DNA of 64,000 bases from Latrodectus hesperus (Eukaryota; Arthropoda; Arachnida; Araneae; Theridiidae). Location of the stretch: contig JAJQOW010000023.1 in NCBI GenBank assembly GCA_037975125.1, forward strand, positions 62,001 to 126,000. Reading direction: 5' to 3'. A model generated the notes under the pieces. That model was not told where the DNA came from, ran no database searches, and saw only the letters and a program-made list of their open reading frames with translations. The translations under genes were made by a program, and so were the position numbers. Positions 14,277 through 27,189 of this stretch are shown here, piece after piece. Every line of letters starts with the position of its first letter. The first letter of the stretch is position 1.

Positions 14277-14500
14277 GTGCAGGCGAGCCCCAGACTGTAC
14301 CTTTAAGTTAACTGGTTTGAAACAGTCTCACATAACCAAGTGCCTCGTAATTTTGAGTTACGGTTAGTTGAGGAGGTTACACATGAGAGGGCACCCTCCT
14401 CTCCACATCCACATCACACCAGTGAAAGAACTTTGGACGTCTCATATTAATTTGGACAACCCACGGAGCAACCCAGTGAGGGTGAGTGGGTGGACACACT
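14277..14500 (+). repeat. Dispersed repeat R3, copy a, nested between Tc1 leader and transposase
   Basis: This shares about 200 bp with the opposite strand of 23605-23815. Common blocks include TTAAG near its start, GTAATTTTG or GCAATTTTG, ACACATGAG, GGCACCCTCCTCTCCACAT and a GGACAACCCACGG-like end. In the Tc1 element at 18.75 kb the terminal repeat is 250 bp from the start codon; here the equivalent distance is about 575 bp, which fits insertion of this repeat. Confidence 0.65.
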
Positions 14501-15083
14501 ATCAACCACTGTCCGTGGCAAATGATGCTTCACTTTGCTGATCTGAACGGGATGCGGCGTGAAGCTTCTGAGATACTGGAGCTGCTTTCCTTCTTTGCAA
14601 AGAATCTTATACGCTCCCGTTATTGTGGCATACGCTAGGCGTCATCAGGAGCCTTCTTGTAATTTGCATATAATGCTTGACCGTGTATGTGATATTCCTA
14701 CATGTGAAATTTTCCCTTTCACATTCGATTTCTGTGTGTTTCTGGATTATCCTTAATTTATGGACATGAGTTTAATTAGGTTTTAAACTCTAGGCATATA
14801 TTCCTAGAAATTGCCTTAAAATTTGAGAAATTAAAAACTATAAAATCATCTTCATACCTGAAAGAATATGGCACATCTTTATTTATCTTATATTATTTTC
14901 GAAATAATGCAAAAATAAATTAATGAAAAGACTTGAAAATTTGAGCCTTGCGGAATTTCGTTTACTTATATTTATCGCTTATCTCCATTTTAAATACGAT
15001 TATTACAGATGCAAAAAAAGTATTTATATCCCTTCAATATTTCATATCAATGTCTTATAAGGAACTAAATTCATAAGAGTGAA

Positions 15084-15654
<571 letters not shown>

Positions 15655-15872
15655 TATTATAAGTATCATAGACAAAAATTGAAAAATACTAGAATAAATA
15701 TAAAAATCATATGCTTAGCAATACATTCTGGGCAAAAGCAGCTTAAATAGAATTACTAAAATATAATTAATAATAAATTTTTATAAAATTAATCAAATAC
15801 GAAATAGAGAATAATAATCAAATACTGCAAGGAGAATAATAAGTTTAAAATACGAAAAATAATAAACAAATG

Positions 15873-16558
15873 GAAAATGTGTTCAATAAATAGTTTAAAA
15901 TTTTCAAAGAAACATTGAATAAAAGGAAAATGAAACGAAGTACCAATATGGCCATCTTCTTCAGGGGGTGTTAACCACATTGACTCAAAATATGGTTTTT
16001 CTGCACTGGCTCTAGACTAAAGTCTTAAGGAAGCCAATACATCCCAAAGCCACACTAAAAATGTCAAACCAAAATAGAAGAAATAAATATCAGGCTAAAA
16101 TATAAGCCAAAATATTAAACCCAAAGTTGCCAAAATACACAATTAAATTATGGTAATGAAATTCAAATCCAAACCTGCAAGGATTTGATTTTGATTACTA
16201 TAAAATATATGTATTTGGTTTACACTTAGTATTTATTTGAATTTCTTGTGGGTTTGGATTTAGATTTGATTTTGATTACCATAATTTAATTGTGTATTCT
16301 GGCAACTTTGGGTTTAATGTTTTGGTTTATATTTTAGTCTGACATTTATTTCTTCAATTTTGGTTTGACATTTTTAGTGTGGCTTTGGAATGTATTGGCT
16401 TCTTTAAGACTTCAGTTTGGAGCCAGTGCAGAAAAGCCATACTTTGTGCCAATGGGGTTAACACCCGCTGAAGAAGCTAGCCATGTTGGTACTTCGCTCT
16501 ACTTTCCTTTTATTCAATGTTTCTTTGAAAATTTTAAAGTATCTATTGAACACATTTT
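15873..16558. repeat. Large inverted repeat with about 300-bp arms and a 74-bp loop
   Basis: The left arm, 15873-16175, is the reverse complement of the right arm, 16250-16558, with scattered substitutions and one 6-bp indel near the loop. Matching blocks in order include GTGTTCAATA, TTTTCAAAGAAACATTGAAT, GGTGTTAACC, CTGCACTGGCTC, CCAAAGCCACACTAAAAATG and CACAATTAAATTATGGTAAT. Each arm can be read to give a peptide with FPFIQCFFENFK. I do not recognise it, so an exon-derived origin is possible but unproven. The structure could be a foldback transposon or an inverted duplication. If transcribed, it would form a long double-stranded RNA. Confidence 0.9.
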
Positions 16559-16619
16559 GCAAAAAGATGAAAAATTTCAATTCGATGAAACTCACAAAAA
16601 TGTATTCTAAGCAAAACAA

Positions 16620-18190
16620 GAGCTGATGAACCTTTAACTAACCCATAACGAAAAAAAAAAATTCGAAAAATTGCTTATACTAGAACGTCGTATTAAATAT
16701 TGAATGCACATATGTATATAGTGTATGTTATAATATTATCGATAATTAATTTGTTGTGGAATATTTTATCATAATTAATGTCTACACTTTAACAATAGAT
16801 AATAAAAATTTCTAGTTTTTATCGAAACCGAGTAGGAATAACTAAACATTCCCCTTTTGGAGGATTAAAAAATTAAATTTAATCTCAAAAATTGTATCGT
16901 TTTTAAAATTTTCTTAATTGAATCCAAAGGGATGAAAAAATTCCTATATATCTGTGTTTTATTCATTCAATCTGATTTTGATTGGGTGAATTTTGATGTT
17001 TGTATACTATATTTAGAAGGGTAAGCTTATATTTGATTGCAAAGATACCAAACAGTATCAATGTAAATTCTGATGTTTTCAATGTATGTTTTAGCATTTC
17101 ATAAAAAGGCTCTAAATTTTATCTAAGATTTTACTTATATCTTTTTTAAATATTCAAACAATTCCAGCTTTTACAATGTATTTTACATAGACATACTCAA
17201 AACATCAAGTTTTATAAACGAACATTTGTTTGTAACATCAGATTGGCATCATTTTTAAAAGAATAACATATATAAGATTTGCATTTTAGTACTGGAGTCT
17301 ATGAATCATAAAATATAAAAATGAACAACATATTGCTTCTAGGGCGGCTTTTCGTTGATAATAAACCGTATTTACGTATCGCAAAGGATGAAACCAGGAA
17401 AAGTTTCATGGACAACACTATCATAGTTTCTAGTTATTTAACTGTAACCGCGATTACATTTCTAGTTCATGATGAGCTGCTAAAGAACATAATAATAACT
17501 TTTTAACTGCAATTTTCTATATGAATAAAATATGATCAAAAATATTGAATGCTTATTGTATCTAGAATGGTAATGTATAGAAATGCTAAATTGGAAGTAA
17601 TTTCATTTTTAAATGAAAACATGGATTATATATAATCAATGTTAAATGGAAAATTTCAAAAGTGATCTCCATTTGTGTGTAAATATAAAAATTTCAAAAG
17701 ACAACTTTTATATAATTTTTATTATTAATTTACAATCAAATTGAATAATTTTGATACTTAATATGCGCATGTTCATAAAAATTATATTTTGAAAATTTTA
17801 AAGAGTTTTAATCAATTTTAATTACATACGGAGAAAGTTTTCTAAAATTAAAAGTTATTGTTCTCAGTACAGGTAATGGTATTGCATAAATAGATATAAT
17901 TTTTCATCTATTAAAAGAAATATAATTACAAAAATAAATGCATTTTAAAATATAATTTTGTTGAATATCCAAAAAATAATTCCAATCAAAAAAATATTTT
18001 TATGGTTAATGATGGTGAAAAAGACCATTAGCTATAAAAATATTTTCTTTTTATATTTTAAATTCTATTATTTGTTGCGAAATTATTTATATACTTCTTT
18101 GGATTCCATACATGCTGCAAATAACAATAATTATTTTTGAGAATATATTGTTTTTTAACAAATACCTAATTATTTATTTAAAATATACTC
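16620..18190. other. AT-rich intergenic DNA, no gene seen
   Basis: No homology, splice-bounded exon or recognisable repeat on either strand. Short ATG-led frames near 17321 and 17958 are low in complexity and look random. Confidence 0.5.
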
Positions 18191-18195
18191 GTATC

Positions 18196-18312
18196 TAAAC
18201 ACTGGAGGTTTAAGTTAGGCTGACCACACCTAACCGGCAAAAAGCTTCACATCCCACAAGGTCTTCTATCATAAAAACATATATGGGCACTGTTGGCTTT
18301 ATCAATCTCGTC
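18196..18312 (+). repeat. Dispersed repeat R4, copy a
   Basis: This shares ordered blocks with 49205-49335: TAAACACTGG, GTTAGGCTGACCAC, GCTTC, CACATCCCACAAGGTC against GCACCCCAGGGCCCTC, and TATGGGCACTGT. The 49-kb copy is less decayed. No coding sequence is visible. Confidence 0.7.
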
Positions 18313-18745
18313 ACTTAATCAAGACTTAAAAGTATGAGAATGTTGATTGCTATTTGACACTTTGTTCAGTCAAAATATATAAGCACCCGTAAATATACCA
18401 GCTTAACCTATTCTATATATTTTTTCTGCAAAATTTCGAGTTTAGACGCCAGAGACAAGAAAAAGAAATATAAACACTCTCCTGCATCAGTGTTAATTAG
18501 CAGCAAAAATACTTTCTTAAGTAAATCTAATTAAAACATTTAAACAAATTTTCTTATTTAATATTAGCAAATAAAAATGCAATGTATTTTGTAGTACATA
18601 CAAAAGTTTAGTCAAATGCATGAAGTCTTAGTTAAAAAAACATTTCCGGTAACATTGCAAGGATGTATTGCAAGATATTTTACAAAGAATAGCATCATGA
18701 TGCCAATTTACAACAAACTCATGTGAACTAAGCACAACATGCTAC

Positions 18746-19631
18746 TACACTCATGTCCATAAATTAAGAATAATTCAGAATCCCACAGAAATTGTACACT
18801 AAAATAAAAAATTTGTATGTAGAATTATCACACACATCTTGAAGAATAATATGCAAATTACAAGAAACTACCAGAGGGCGCCGATAGTACGTCACAATGA
18901 CTAGAGTGTAAAAGAGAGGTATATAAAGAATGGTTGCAAAGAAGTAAAATTGTTCACAAGCGCTTTAAAAGCCTTTCAGTGCAATAACCGCATAGTTATG
19001 GCACAAAGGAAGCATTTGGATGATGTTTTACGTGGTAGAATTATCGGCCGTCTAGAATGTGGACGTACCCAGCTGGAAATATCAGAGGAACTTGGAATCG
19101 CTCAAAGTGTCATCTCCAGGCTTTGGCAACGGTTACAAGATGATGAAAATGTGAGTAGACGTTGTAGCACATGTCACCCCCGAGTTACAACGCCGAATGA
19201 GGACCGGTATTTGGCAATTATTGCAAAAAAAAAAAAAAAAAAAAAAACAGATGGAGAACAACATCAGACCTACCTCGTCACTTCTCTTCAGCTATCGGTA
19301 CGACAATTTCAAGGCAGACCGTGAACAGACACTTAGGGAACATTGGTCTAAATGCTCGTAGGCCTGTCAGATCAGATGTTCCACTTACCGCAACTCACTG
19401 TCGCCTGCGGTTAGCCTGGAGTAGACAGCATGCATTGTGGATACCGCAACAGTGGTCTCCGGAGATGTTTCCCGACGAGTCCAGATTTAGCTTTCAGTCT
19501 GATTCTCATCGGACTTTCATATGAAGAGGGCCAGATACCCTTTACCACCAAGAGAACACCTCTGAACGACACCGTTACGTCTCTTTCTTTGCATGAACTT
19601 GCATTACCCTTAATTTATAGACACGAGTGTA
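18746..19631 (+). mobile_element. Tc1-like element with both terminal repeats and TA target duplication, internally deleted
   Basis: The left end TA|CACTCATGTCCATAAATT (element from 18748) is mirrored at the right end by AATTTATAGACACGAGTG|TA (element to 19629). TA dinucleotides at both edges fit the Tc1 target site. At 882 bp it is shorter than a full Tc1 element, and the second half of the transposase gene is missing. The terminal repeats also match the 14752-14772 end, so both belong to one family. Confidence 0.88.
18998..19590 (+). pseudogene. Tc1-like transposase, frameshifted and truncated
   Basis: This starts at ATG 18998 (MAQRKHLDDVLRGRIIGRLE), followed by an HTH with ISEELGIAQSVISRLWQR. 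At 19225-19247 there is a run of 23 A residues that shifts the frame. The next frame resumes with SSAIGTTISRQTV, IGLNARRPVRS, LRLAWSRQHALW and the first catalytic motif MFPDESRFSFQSD. A TGA at 19522-19524 replaces an expected Trp, and the similarity then continues briefly to ENTSERHRY. The sequence then jumps to the 3' end of the element, so the remaining two catalytic acidic residues are absent. The product cannot be an active transposase. It is surrounded by its own terminal repeats. Confidence 0.88.
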
Positions 19632-19917
19632 TATAGAAATGATTAGCATTTCTGTTCATGGACACAAGACTAGAATGTACAGATAATTGAATTTATTGAT
19701 GTTGTATAAAAGTCACCCAAGTTATTTTTATCTAAAGTCAAACGTAATTTTGGATCAATACCATAGTCATTTAACAAAGACGAAGTTATTTAATTCTGAG
19801 CTTGCAGTTTGTTGCTCAGCAACATTGCTGTTAGTCACATCGCATAACTATATCAAACAAATTTGTTACCATTATGAAATGAAGACCCTACAGGACGCCT
19901 GAAAAGATAGCAACTAA

Positions 19918-21130
19918 TACACTGCCCGACATTGAAAATGCAACACAAAAGTAGTAGACAGAAAGTGACGGAACTCGACAAACATAGAGAGACAGCAAGG
20001 AACAATAAGTAATTTGTATTTCCAAATGATACGCATAATACAGTGCGAGAACAGGGTAGGTTCAATAGGATATAAGACCACCGGGGATGGCGATACACGA
20101 AACAACACGTCTAGACACACACTTTATCAGAATATGGTTGTTGTACTGAGTCAACCATTTGGCAAAGTGCGTCTTCTGAAGGAGGCAGTGGTAGTGACTG
20201 CTAATGGTGTTCATTTATATCCCAAGCGTTTTCGATTGAAGAGAGATCTGGCAAGCATATTGACCAGGGATGAAACTATACATCTTGAAGGGCATGTTGG
20301 TTGATGCAAGCAATGTGAGGTCGAGCATTATCCTGCTGATAAAGGACATGGGGCACTCCCTGAAGGTAGGGTAGTGTCACCGAGGCCAGCACATCATCTA
20401 CGTAATTTTGGGCTATCATAGGGCCATTAATATGAACAAGAAGTGACTTAGAATCCTACGCAATGTGACCTAAACCATGATGCCGCAGTGTCACAGGGTG
20501 GGGCGTTCTACAATTGTTGCAGCATTGGACCTATCTCCACATTGATGCCACACTCGTATGTTCCATCTATCACTGAAGAAACAAAAGCGTGATTCATCTG
20601 AAAATATGATCCTGTGCCACTCCATCTTTTATATAGCTCTAATCTGGCACCATTCCAGATGCTGGCCTCTATACTGTGGGATCAATGACAATCTTTTTAA
20701 TTGAAGCCATGAGATCAGGCCACGAGCAACCAATAGACGGCAAATGGTTATGCTCGATACGGGAGCATCCACGGTGCTACAGAAGTTCGGTAGACATGCT
20801 AAGCGGGGCCATCAACTTTTCCCGTTGGACACGTCGATCCACGCGTGCTGACATCACTCTGACAGCACCGACACACTGCAAGCGTTCCACAGTTCCTTGC
20901 TTCAACCACCTTCGCCACAGCCGGTGCACTGTGGACGCGTCCATGTGTCTGTCAGCTGAGATTTGCCTTAAGGGCCCACCTGCTCTCCTCAGTCCGATCA
21001 CCATGCCGCTTATTAACTCGTCTGTCTGGTGGAACTGACTCCGTTGACGATGGCCTGACATTCGCTGCAATTACAGGCATTTTTTAGAACAAGAACAAAC
21101 TTTCAATGATTATTTTCCAAGCAGCAATAA
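19918..21130 (-). pseudogene. Second Tc1-family element, degenerate transposase
   Basis: On the minus strand the N-terminal HTH region is readable at 21070-20777, with ISADRHMDASTVHRLWRRW. Far downstream, around 20340-20225, come DNARPHIACINQHAL and CLPDLSSIENAWDI, the second and third catalytic blocks of a Tc1 transposase (consensus DNARPH and SPDLSPIEHVWD). Stops break the middle. The left end at 19918 reads TACACTGCCCGACATTGAAA, which fits a Tc1-type terminal repeat after TA. Its partner on the right is not convincing and seems eroded. It differs in sequence from the 14-kb and 19-kb elements, so it is a separate family. Confidence 0.82.
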
Positions 21131-21179
21131 CTGAATACTGCCCACTCTGCCGATCATCTTATATCATATTACATATTTA

Positions 21180-22290
21180 TTGTCAGGTTCTAAGCCACTA
21201 ATTCTTTTAAGAACGATATGGACGTTCTATGAATGTTTTTATTGTTCTTTATGGAATAAAAGTAAAAAGAAGAACCATTATGAAAAGAAGACTGTATTGA
21301 ATGTCTGAAAGGAATTCAACTAATGAAAGAAACTAATTCTTTGAAGCACTACGTAGATGTTACGGAATTTTACAGTGTATCCTTATCAGCAGCATGAATC
21401 ATATGCAGGATGACAAAATCCACCCAGAGAGTGGGATGACGTTTTCCGCAGTGTGGTAATAACTGTTAAATTCTTTCAAGGCGTTATAGCTTTGTAATAA
21501 ATTACAATGATGGTGCACCGGTATGGATAGAAATGTATCGAATATAAGAATTACAACATAATACCTTTTCTTACGAATCACTATTTTAAGTTTCACTAGA
21601 ATGTCAAATTTTAATGTTGAGGAAGCTTGAATATTCACAGAGAAAATTTATGCAAATCAAAATATTTATCTTTGATCAATACATTCTGTAATAAGTTTTT
21701 TCAACAATTCTATCGCTAAATTAAAATTGTTTCTGGCGGTTACAGTTTTCCCACTAATAAATTTATTTGAGGATAATCACCAATTCTTAAAATGTTTTTG
21801 TCTTCGAAAGGTTGAATTTGGATTACTGAAACATATCAATATAGTAATGTTCATATCAACTACATCAGATAGTGTCACCAGTTATATTTTTAAGTTTGAA
21901 ATGTAGATAATTATTGACAATAATTAATTATTCAGAGCTATTGGCAATGTTCAAGACTGCAAAATAACCCATGATCAAGATGGTTAATAATGATAATTAG
22001 GCTTTATTAGCAATCAACAAGAAAATTTTCACTAAATAAAAATACCTTTATCTTATAAGCACTTGTCCATCAAAGCACTTTTATACTGAGATTAGTTTGA
22101 GATTTATATTGAGATAACCCGAGATAATTTCTCGATTAAATGCAACTTTTTATTTAGATCAATATTTCTGAATTTATAATATATGTTTGGTTTTGATATT
22201 ATAGAAAAAATATTGATAATAACTAAAATATTTTTAATAATCTCATGAATTTTGTATTGTGATATTTTGCATCATTAAAAGGGAACTATT
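21180..22290. other. Intergenic DNA, no gene seen
   Basis: No recognisable coding or repeat signal. A short minus-strand frame at 21399-21638 has no motif I know. Confidence 0.45.
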
Positions 22291-22294
22291 AAAG

Positions 22295-22430
<136 letters not shown>

Positions 22431-22789
22431 AGTTTTTCATGTCGGAATGTGGGTTTGGAAATACAACACTGAAATGCTAGCACGTGAGGTAGTATTAATA
22501 ATAGATAAATGGAAAGAGAAGTAAAGACAATAAAAAGCAATATAATAAAATTATCAAATTTTTACAATATTGCTCGAAGAAAATATTTTCTAACATTAAT
22601 ACCAAGATCACAGTGTCTGCGCATGGATTACCGCATATTGGTAAAAACATTATGCATGTTAAGCCCTATTTCAGCAACAGCAAGAAATAGGGCAACGAAA
22701 TTTTCTTTAGACGCTATTGAATATCGTAAATGTGGTTTTAAAAATGATATCCAAGTATATATATATTATACTTAGGAAGAGTAGTTGCC

Positions 22790-23260
22790 AAGGATCCGTT
22801 CCGCCTCATTTTAACTACTATTGACTGTAGACAATGTCAAAAGGATTCATGATGATGTGACTTGGGGGTATAACACGTTAGAACCACATTTATACTTGAT
22901 GCTTTTTTTCATGAATTCAATTATGAATGTTAAATGAACACTAAACCCTGCTTGATCAGTGAAGAGAAAATGGTATTGGGTGATATAAGTACCAGGCAAC
23001 AATGTTCACATGAAGACAATGATCATGCATGACAAATGCTTGCATTTTCTGGAAATGATAGCAGGTATATAGCTCTGCTTCATGTAAAATGCTGCAGTTG
23101 CATGACATACAAACACCGACGCATGTCCAGCTGTTTTTGAGCTTATCAAAAACTGCCCATTACTGTAAACCACATTGCCAATTTCCTTAAGAAATTCTCT
23201 ACGGTATTCTAGCGCCTTTTGTCTTTAATTTCTTTGCATATATATCTAAAAGAAATCTGA
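22790..23260 (-). pseudogene. Possible Tc1-like transposase remnant
   Basis: The minus strand reads as a stop-broken peptide. It includes CHATAAFYMKQSYIPA and then FLFTDQAGFSVH, the latter recalling the FTDESRFSLH block around the first catalytic Asp of Tc1 transposases. The spacing is plausible, but no second catalytic block was found. The base composition is less AT-rich than its surroundings, which supports a foreign origin. It may be another mobile-element relic or chance. Confidence 0.35.
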
Positions 23261-23604
23261 TTTTAAATTGAAGCAGTGCCGATTTTGCTTATTGTTATTC
23301 ATCTAAGCAAAACTGAAGATCACGAATCCAATGATTATATACCTTATTTTCAATTATTTTCCTCCAAGAAAGCAACACGCAAAGTGCATTTAAATACTGT
23401 ATAGTAGTCTTCGAGAGTTAGGTTATCCACCCCTCTTGAACAAAATGTTACGCCTAGCTATATAGATATTATTGTAATAAGGCGTATTTATCTTATATGT
23501 CACATCGAAATTACTACCAATAAGTCTAGCAACTCCGAATTTTTGTGAGTTCCGAAAATGTGAGTGATTAGGAGAGTGACCATTTTCTCCCTCTTTGGTT
23601 ATTG

Positions 23605-23815
23605 ATAACTACGTGGGTTGCGGACATGTCCACGTTAATCTTTTAAGTGTGGTATGGTGTGAATGTGGAGAGGAGGGTGCCAGCTCATGTGTGACCTCGA
23701 CACCTGACCATGGTACAAAATTGCGTAGCGCTTGATAATAGACGAGTATTTCAAACTCTTTAACCCTTAAGATGGAGTCTGGAACTCCTCTGCACTGCTA
23801 AATATGTACATAATG
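23605..23815 (-). repeat. Dispersed repeat R3, copy b
   Basis: This is the reverse complement of the family member at 14277-14500. The longest shared block is GGCACCCTCCTCTCCACAT, here on the minus strand near 23670-23690. Confidence 0.65.
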
Positions 23816-23819
23816 GGAG

Positions 23820-25030
23820 ATTGATTTAAATAAAATCGGGAGATTGTGTTAATTCCAGATCTTTTGTCGATTATTCGTCTCAACGAATTTGAAAAGCTGT
23901 GATTTTAATATTTTTATCAGCCATTTTCGAATAATTGTTTCTAAAAGCCTCTTTGCTATAAATAGAATTAATTATAAGTTACTATTCATTCTAAATGAAT
24001 ATAATCCAATTAGTAAGGATTCCTGAAATATTGCTTTAGAAAACATTATAAAAGAGTGTTATTTATTTTATTGTTAACTTCTAGTGGGTGTACAATATAC
24101 AATTTTTCACTTCAATCATTTTCAGAATTGAATGTTTCGAAGAAACTAAGCCTTAAAAGATGAATAAAGAAGATATTTTTCCCATAAAGTCACTTTTCAA
24201 GAAAATCTAATCGAAAATGAATACATTTTAATTAGAGTACCCATATCAGCACTTCATCACCCACAAATAAAATTCAGAAAAAGTACTTGAATTATTTTTC
24301 TTTCAAACAAAATATTTATCACATAAAAATTAAAATATCACCATAGTTACAGTTCCAAACAGCCTTAAAAAGGAACTAAAAGTGGTTAATAGTATTAGCT
24401 ATAATTAGCAAAAAATAATAGTTTTACTAATATTGAATACTCAAGCTCTTATATTATTTGTAGAAATCTGTAAAATTGAGAAGCCATAAAAATTTGCATA
24501 CTACTTTGGTATTTATTTATACAAAAGTATGATTGGTGTAACTAATTCTGCTTTAATGCCTATTTTTCCACTATGACTTCTCTCTCACTTTAATTTGCTA
24601 AAAATGTGCTCCCATAAACAAAAAATGATGTTGCTGCAAAATACAAAACTGTTTTCCAATTGTTATTAAATACAAACGATAATTTTTGTACTGTTCAGAT
24701 ACATTATAAATCACATTAACATGCACTTGTATTCACATATAAAGTGGTTTTCCGCTTAGATAATTTATTCTTTCAGCATTTACTTATCATCAAAACTTTG
24801 AATTCAGCCAGTAAAAGATAAATGAAACAAATAATGTTAATGCACATTTAATTTCAATTTTTTTCCTAGTTAAAAAAAGTAATTTGAAGGATAACTTTTA
24901 GAATCTCACAGAATAACAGATTTTAAAATTATTACCAATATTTTTAATAAACAGCAGGAATATATTTAAAATAATTACTTACGGTATCCTTATCAAAACG
25001 AAACAAAACAGATTTATTCTAATGCACTTC
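23820..25030. other. AT-rich intergenic DNA, no gene seen
   Basis: No coding pattern, splice-bounded exon or repeat recognised on either strand. Confidence 0.45.
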
Positions 25031-25039
25031 CATAAGTGC

Positions 25040-25960
25040 CAGATTTAATTTCACTTTGAATCTGCCGCAAACGACTTTTACACCGCAGCCACCGCAATTT
25101 AAACAAACTACATTTATTTCTGATAATTTTAAACACCGAGTATCATTTAAAATAACTATCGTTTTCAAACTCGATTTCTAAAGCTAGGGTCATCAACGAA
25201 GTGGAATTAAATGATAATAATAGAAAAAAGTTATTCAACGAAAACGTTAAATGAAAAATAAACTCCTGCTGGTTTAACACTTTGCATTTCGCGCCGATAG
25301 GAGCAAAGAGAACCACTTTGGAAACTGGGCGTTAACGGCCACAACCTTAAGTGTCTTAATTTTCCTTGATTACCGTAAGTCGTAATTGTTTTAACATCTC
25401 TAATTCGGGAGAGGAAAAAGGGGAGGGTTAAGGGGGGAGGTAGGGAAACCGCACTTTTAATTCATCCTATCGCACCGTTGGGCATGAATAATAATAACCT
25501 AAAGAAGAAGAGTAAAAAAAAAAATTTCAAGTTCTTGTTTTCTCAAATGGGTATCTTGATATATTGAATATTTTATCACCCGTAAATTTATTGAGATGGA
25601 AACACATTAGCGGCAGTTCTTACAATATGTCGCAGCAGTTCTTTGCACGGCGAATATAAAGCTGTAAAACTCTCATTACAAGAATAAAATAACGAAGGGT
25701 GAAAAAAAAAATAAGTTACAAGCTGCGTGAAAAAATGTGTGGGAGAGCGGTGGGAAGGGTGGAGGTAAGGGAAAAAAAAAACAACACGGCGTAAGTAAAC
25801 CGCGACGCGATATTGCGGGGGTAGCAGATTTTATCTTGCCATGAATATTCATGTTCGAATTTTATCGTTTGCGTATTTGCATCTCATTTGCATTGCAAAA
25901 GACGGCCTTCCATGATTGCTCATTTTGTTCTTAACCGCTGAAAAAGAAAGGGGAGATTTT
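25040..25960. promoter_or_regulatory. GC-richer noncoding island with paired POU-like octamers, candidate enhancer
   Basis: This block is clearly less AT-rich than its flanks and lacks an ORF. Near 25841-25893 it holds the palindrome ATGAATATTCAT and then two ATTTGCAT octamers at 25875-25882 and 25886-25893, 11 bp apart in the same orientation. Further left are GCGCCGATAG and GGGCGTTAACGGCC strings and purine-rich runs. Paired octamers suit POU-domain factors. Regulatory function is inferred from motif density and composition alone; which gene it would serve is unknown. Confidence 0.4.
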
Positions 25961-26607
25961 GATGAGTTAGAGAAGTAGTAGACAAGATCTACTTAAAAGT
26001 GTTATTACCTTCTAAATAGAAAGTTTCTCCCAAAATTCCTGTTTGAGTGTTCACTAAAGCAGCGTTTTAGGTCTTGGCGCTTATGTAAGCAAGGGAATTT
26101 TACAAGGAATTCGAAGATCCCATCTGATTACATGAATAAAAATCACATTAAAATGTAACCATTTTAGTAAAAATTTTATAATTCACTTTTTTTCCCTATA
26201 CTCTAACGGTTATTTTAAGAAAAGATTATTGTACGTGAAACATTTCATAAAATATTTAATATGTATGCCGAGTCAATGGATTAGCCCTTTTACTCACTCG
26301 CAAACTATTAATTGATCAACGCAACAAAAACATTTAAAATATCTGCTTATTGTTGTGGCATGTTTACTCGAAGTATGACCAATTACATTTTTCTCTCTAT
26401 GTAGGATGATCCAACGTCTCAGTTAAAATTTAAAAATTCATTAATCACCAAGTAAACATTTTGTAGGATCAAAGTAGAAGTTCACTAAAAAACTTGATCA
26501 AATATAACTATGGGGAGATTTATTGAAATATTAAAAAAAATTCTTATTTGTATCTCCGTTACAATTTATTGCAGTCTAATTGAAAAAAATTAATTAAAAT
26601 TAAAAAT

Positions 26608-27100
26608 TTAATGTTGGCGTAAGCAAGGCAATTAATCTTAAGATTTAAAAGAGATTGTTTATAAATATTGAAACTATTAATTTAATATTCTATTATTTAG
26701 TAATGTTTATTTTGTAACATACCCTAAAAATGGTGTTCTAAATTTTTGACAAGTTTTGTGAAAAAACTCAATCTTACTCAATGCAAGCTATAAGCCTACG
26801 AGCATAAAGCTCCAAAACTGTTTCTGTCATATTACTACTAAAATTTTATTAATTAATGAAGTTTTTAAAAATTTAAATCGTTCTTGCTGATTTAAGCTTA
26901 CAATAAAGTGGATGTTTTGTCTTATCTTTTTCCTTTTTATTTTTCTTCTATTCTATTGTCATCGTGTTAATGACTTGAATCAATGGAAAATGGCTTCTCA
27001 AACCGATGCTTTGCTCCTGATATAAGAAGTAATTTTATTAAAAAATTAAATTCGACAGAATTCTCAGATGTTCGCTGGGGAACTTCGCCTTGTTTGCTGG
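26608..27100 (+). repeat. Dispersed repeat R5, copy a (long form)
   Basis: This shares ordered blocks with 40211-40540: AATGTTGGCGTAAGCA, TTAATTAATGAA, TAAAGTGGAT, TGACTTGAATCAATGG against TGGCTTGAATCAATAG, AAACCGATGCTTTG and GAACTTCGCCT. This copy has about 170 extra bases in the middle. No coding potential was seen. Confidence 0.75.
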
Positions 27101-27189
27101 GCTTAATCTTAGTATCCGCAACGCGATGAGTTTTGCGACATTAAAATTCGGATTGTATGTTTATGTATTGCCATTTTGAGATTCACAAT

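Larger units (their letters stand above)
12860..14772 (-). pseudogene. Tc1-like element, transposase pseudogene split by nested insertions
   Basis: Read right to left. The 5' terminal repeat lies at 14752-14772 (CTTAATTTATGGACATGAGT on the plus strand), matching the terminal repeat of the 18.75-kb element. A 5' leader similar to that element follows. Then comes an HTH region (13990-14195, with VAEEFGIAHCVVS and QRFQDNGN), then [16 protein letters not shown] at 13834-13993. After a nested insertion come SRFSLQSNTRQTCIWRKPRT (about 13300-13360) and the C-terminal catalytic region ITRMEWPVFSPDLN (about 12965-13010). Stops and frameshifts are frequent. The 3' terminal repeat was not found, so that end appears truncated. 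The order matches a cut-and-paste Tc1 transposase with HTH, linker and DDE domain. Confidence 0.85.

Noticed and set aside
16365..16610. Frame with FPFIQCFFENFK as a real gene
   Set aside because: It lies in one arm of the inverted repeat, the other arm has the same segment, and no start, splice context or homology was recognised. Kept only as part of the repeat.
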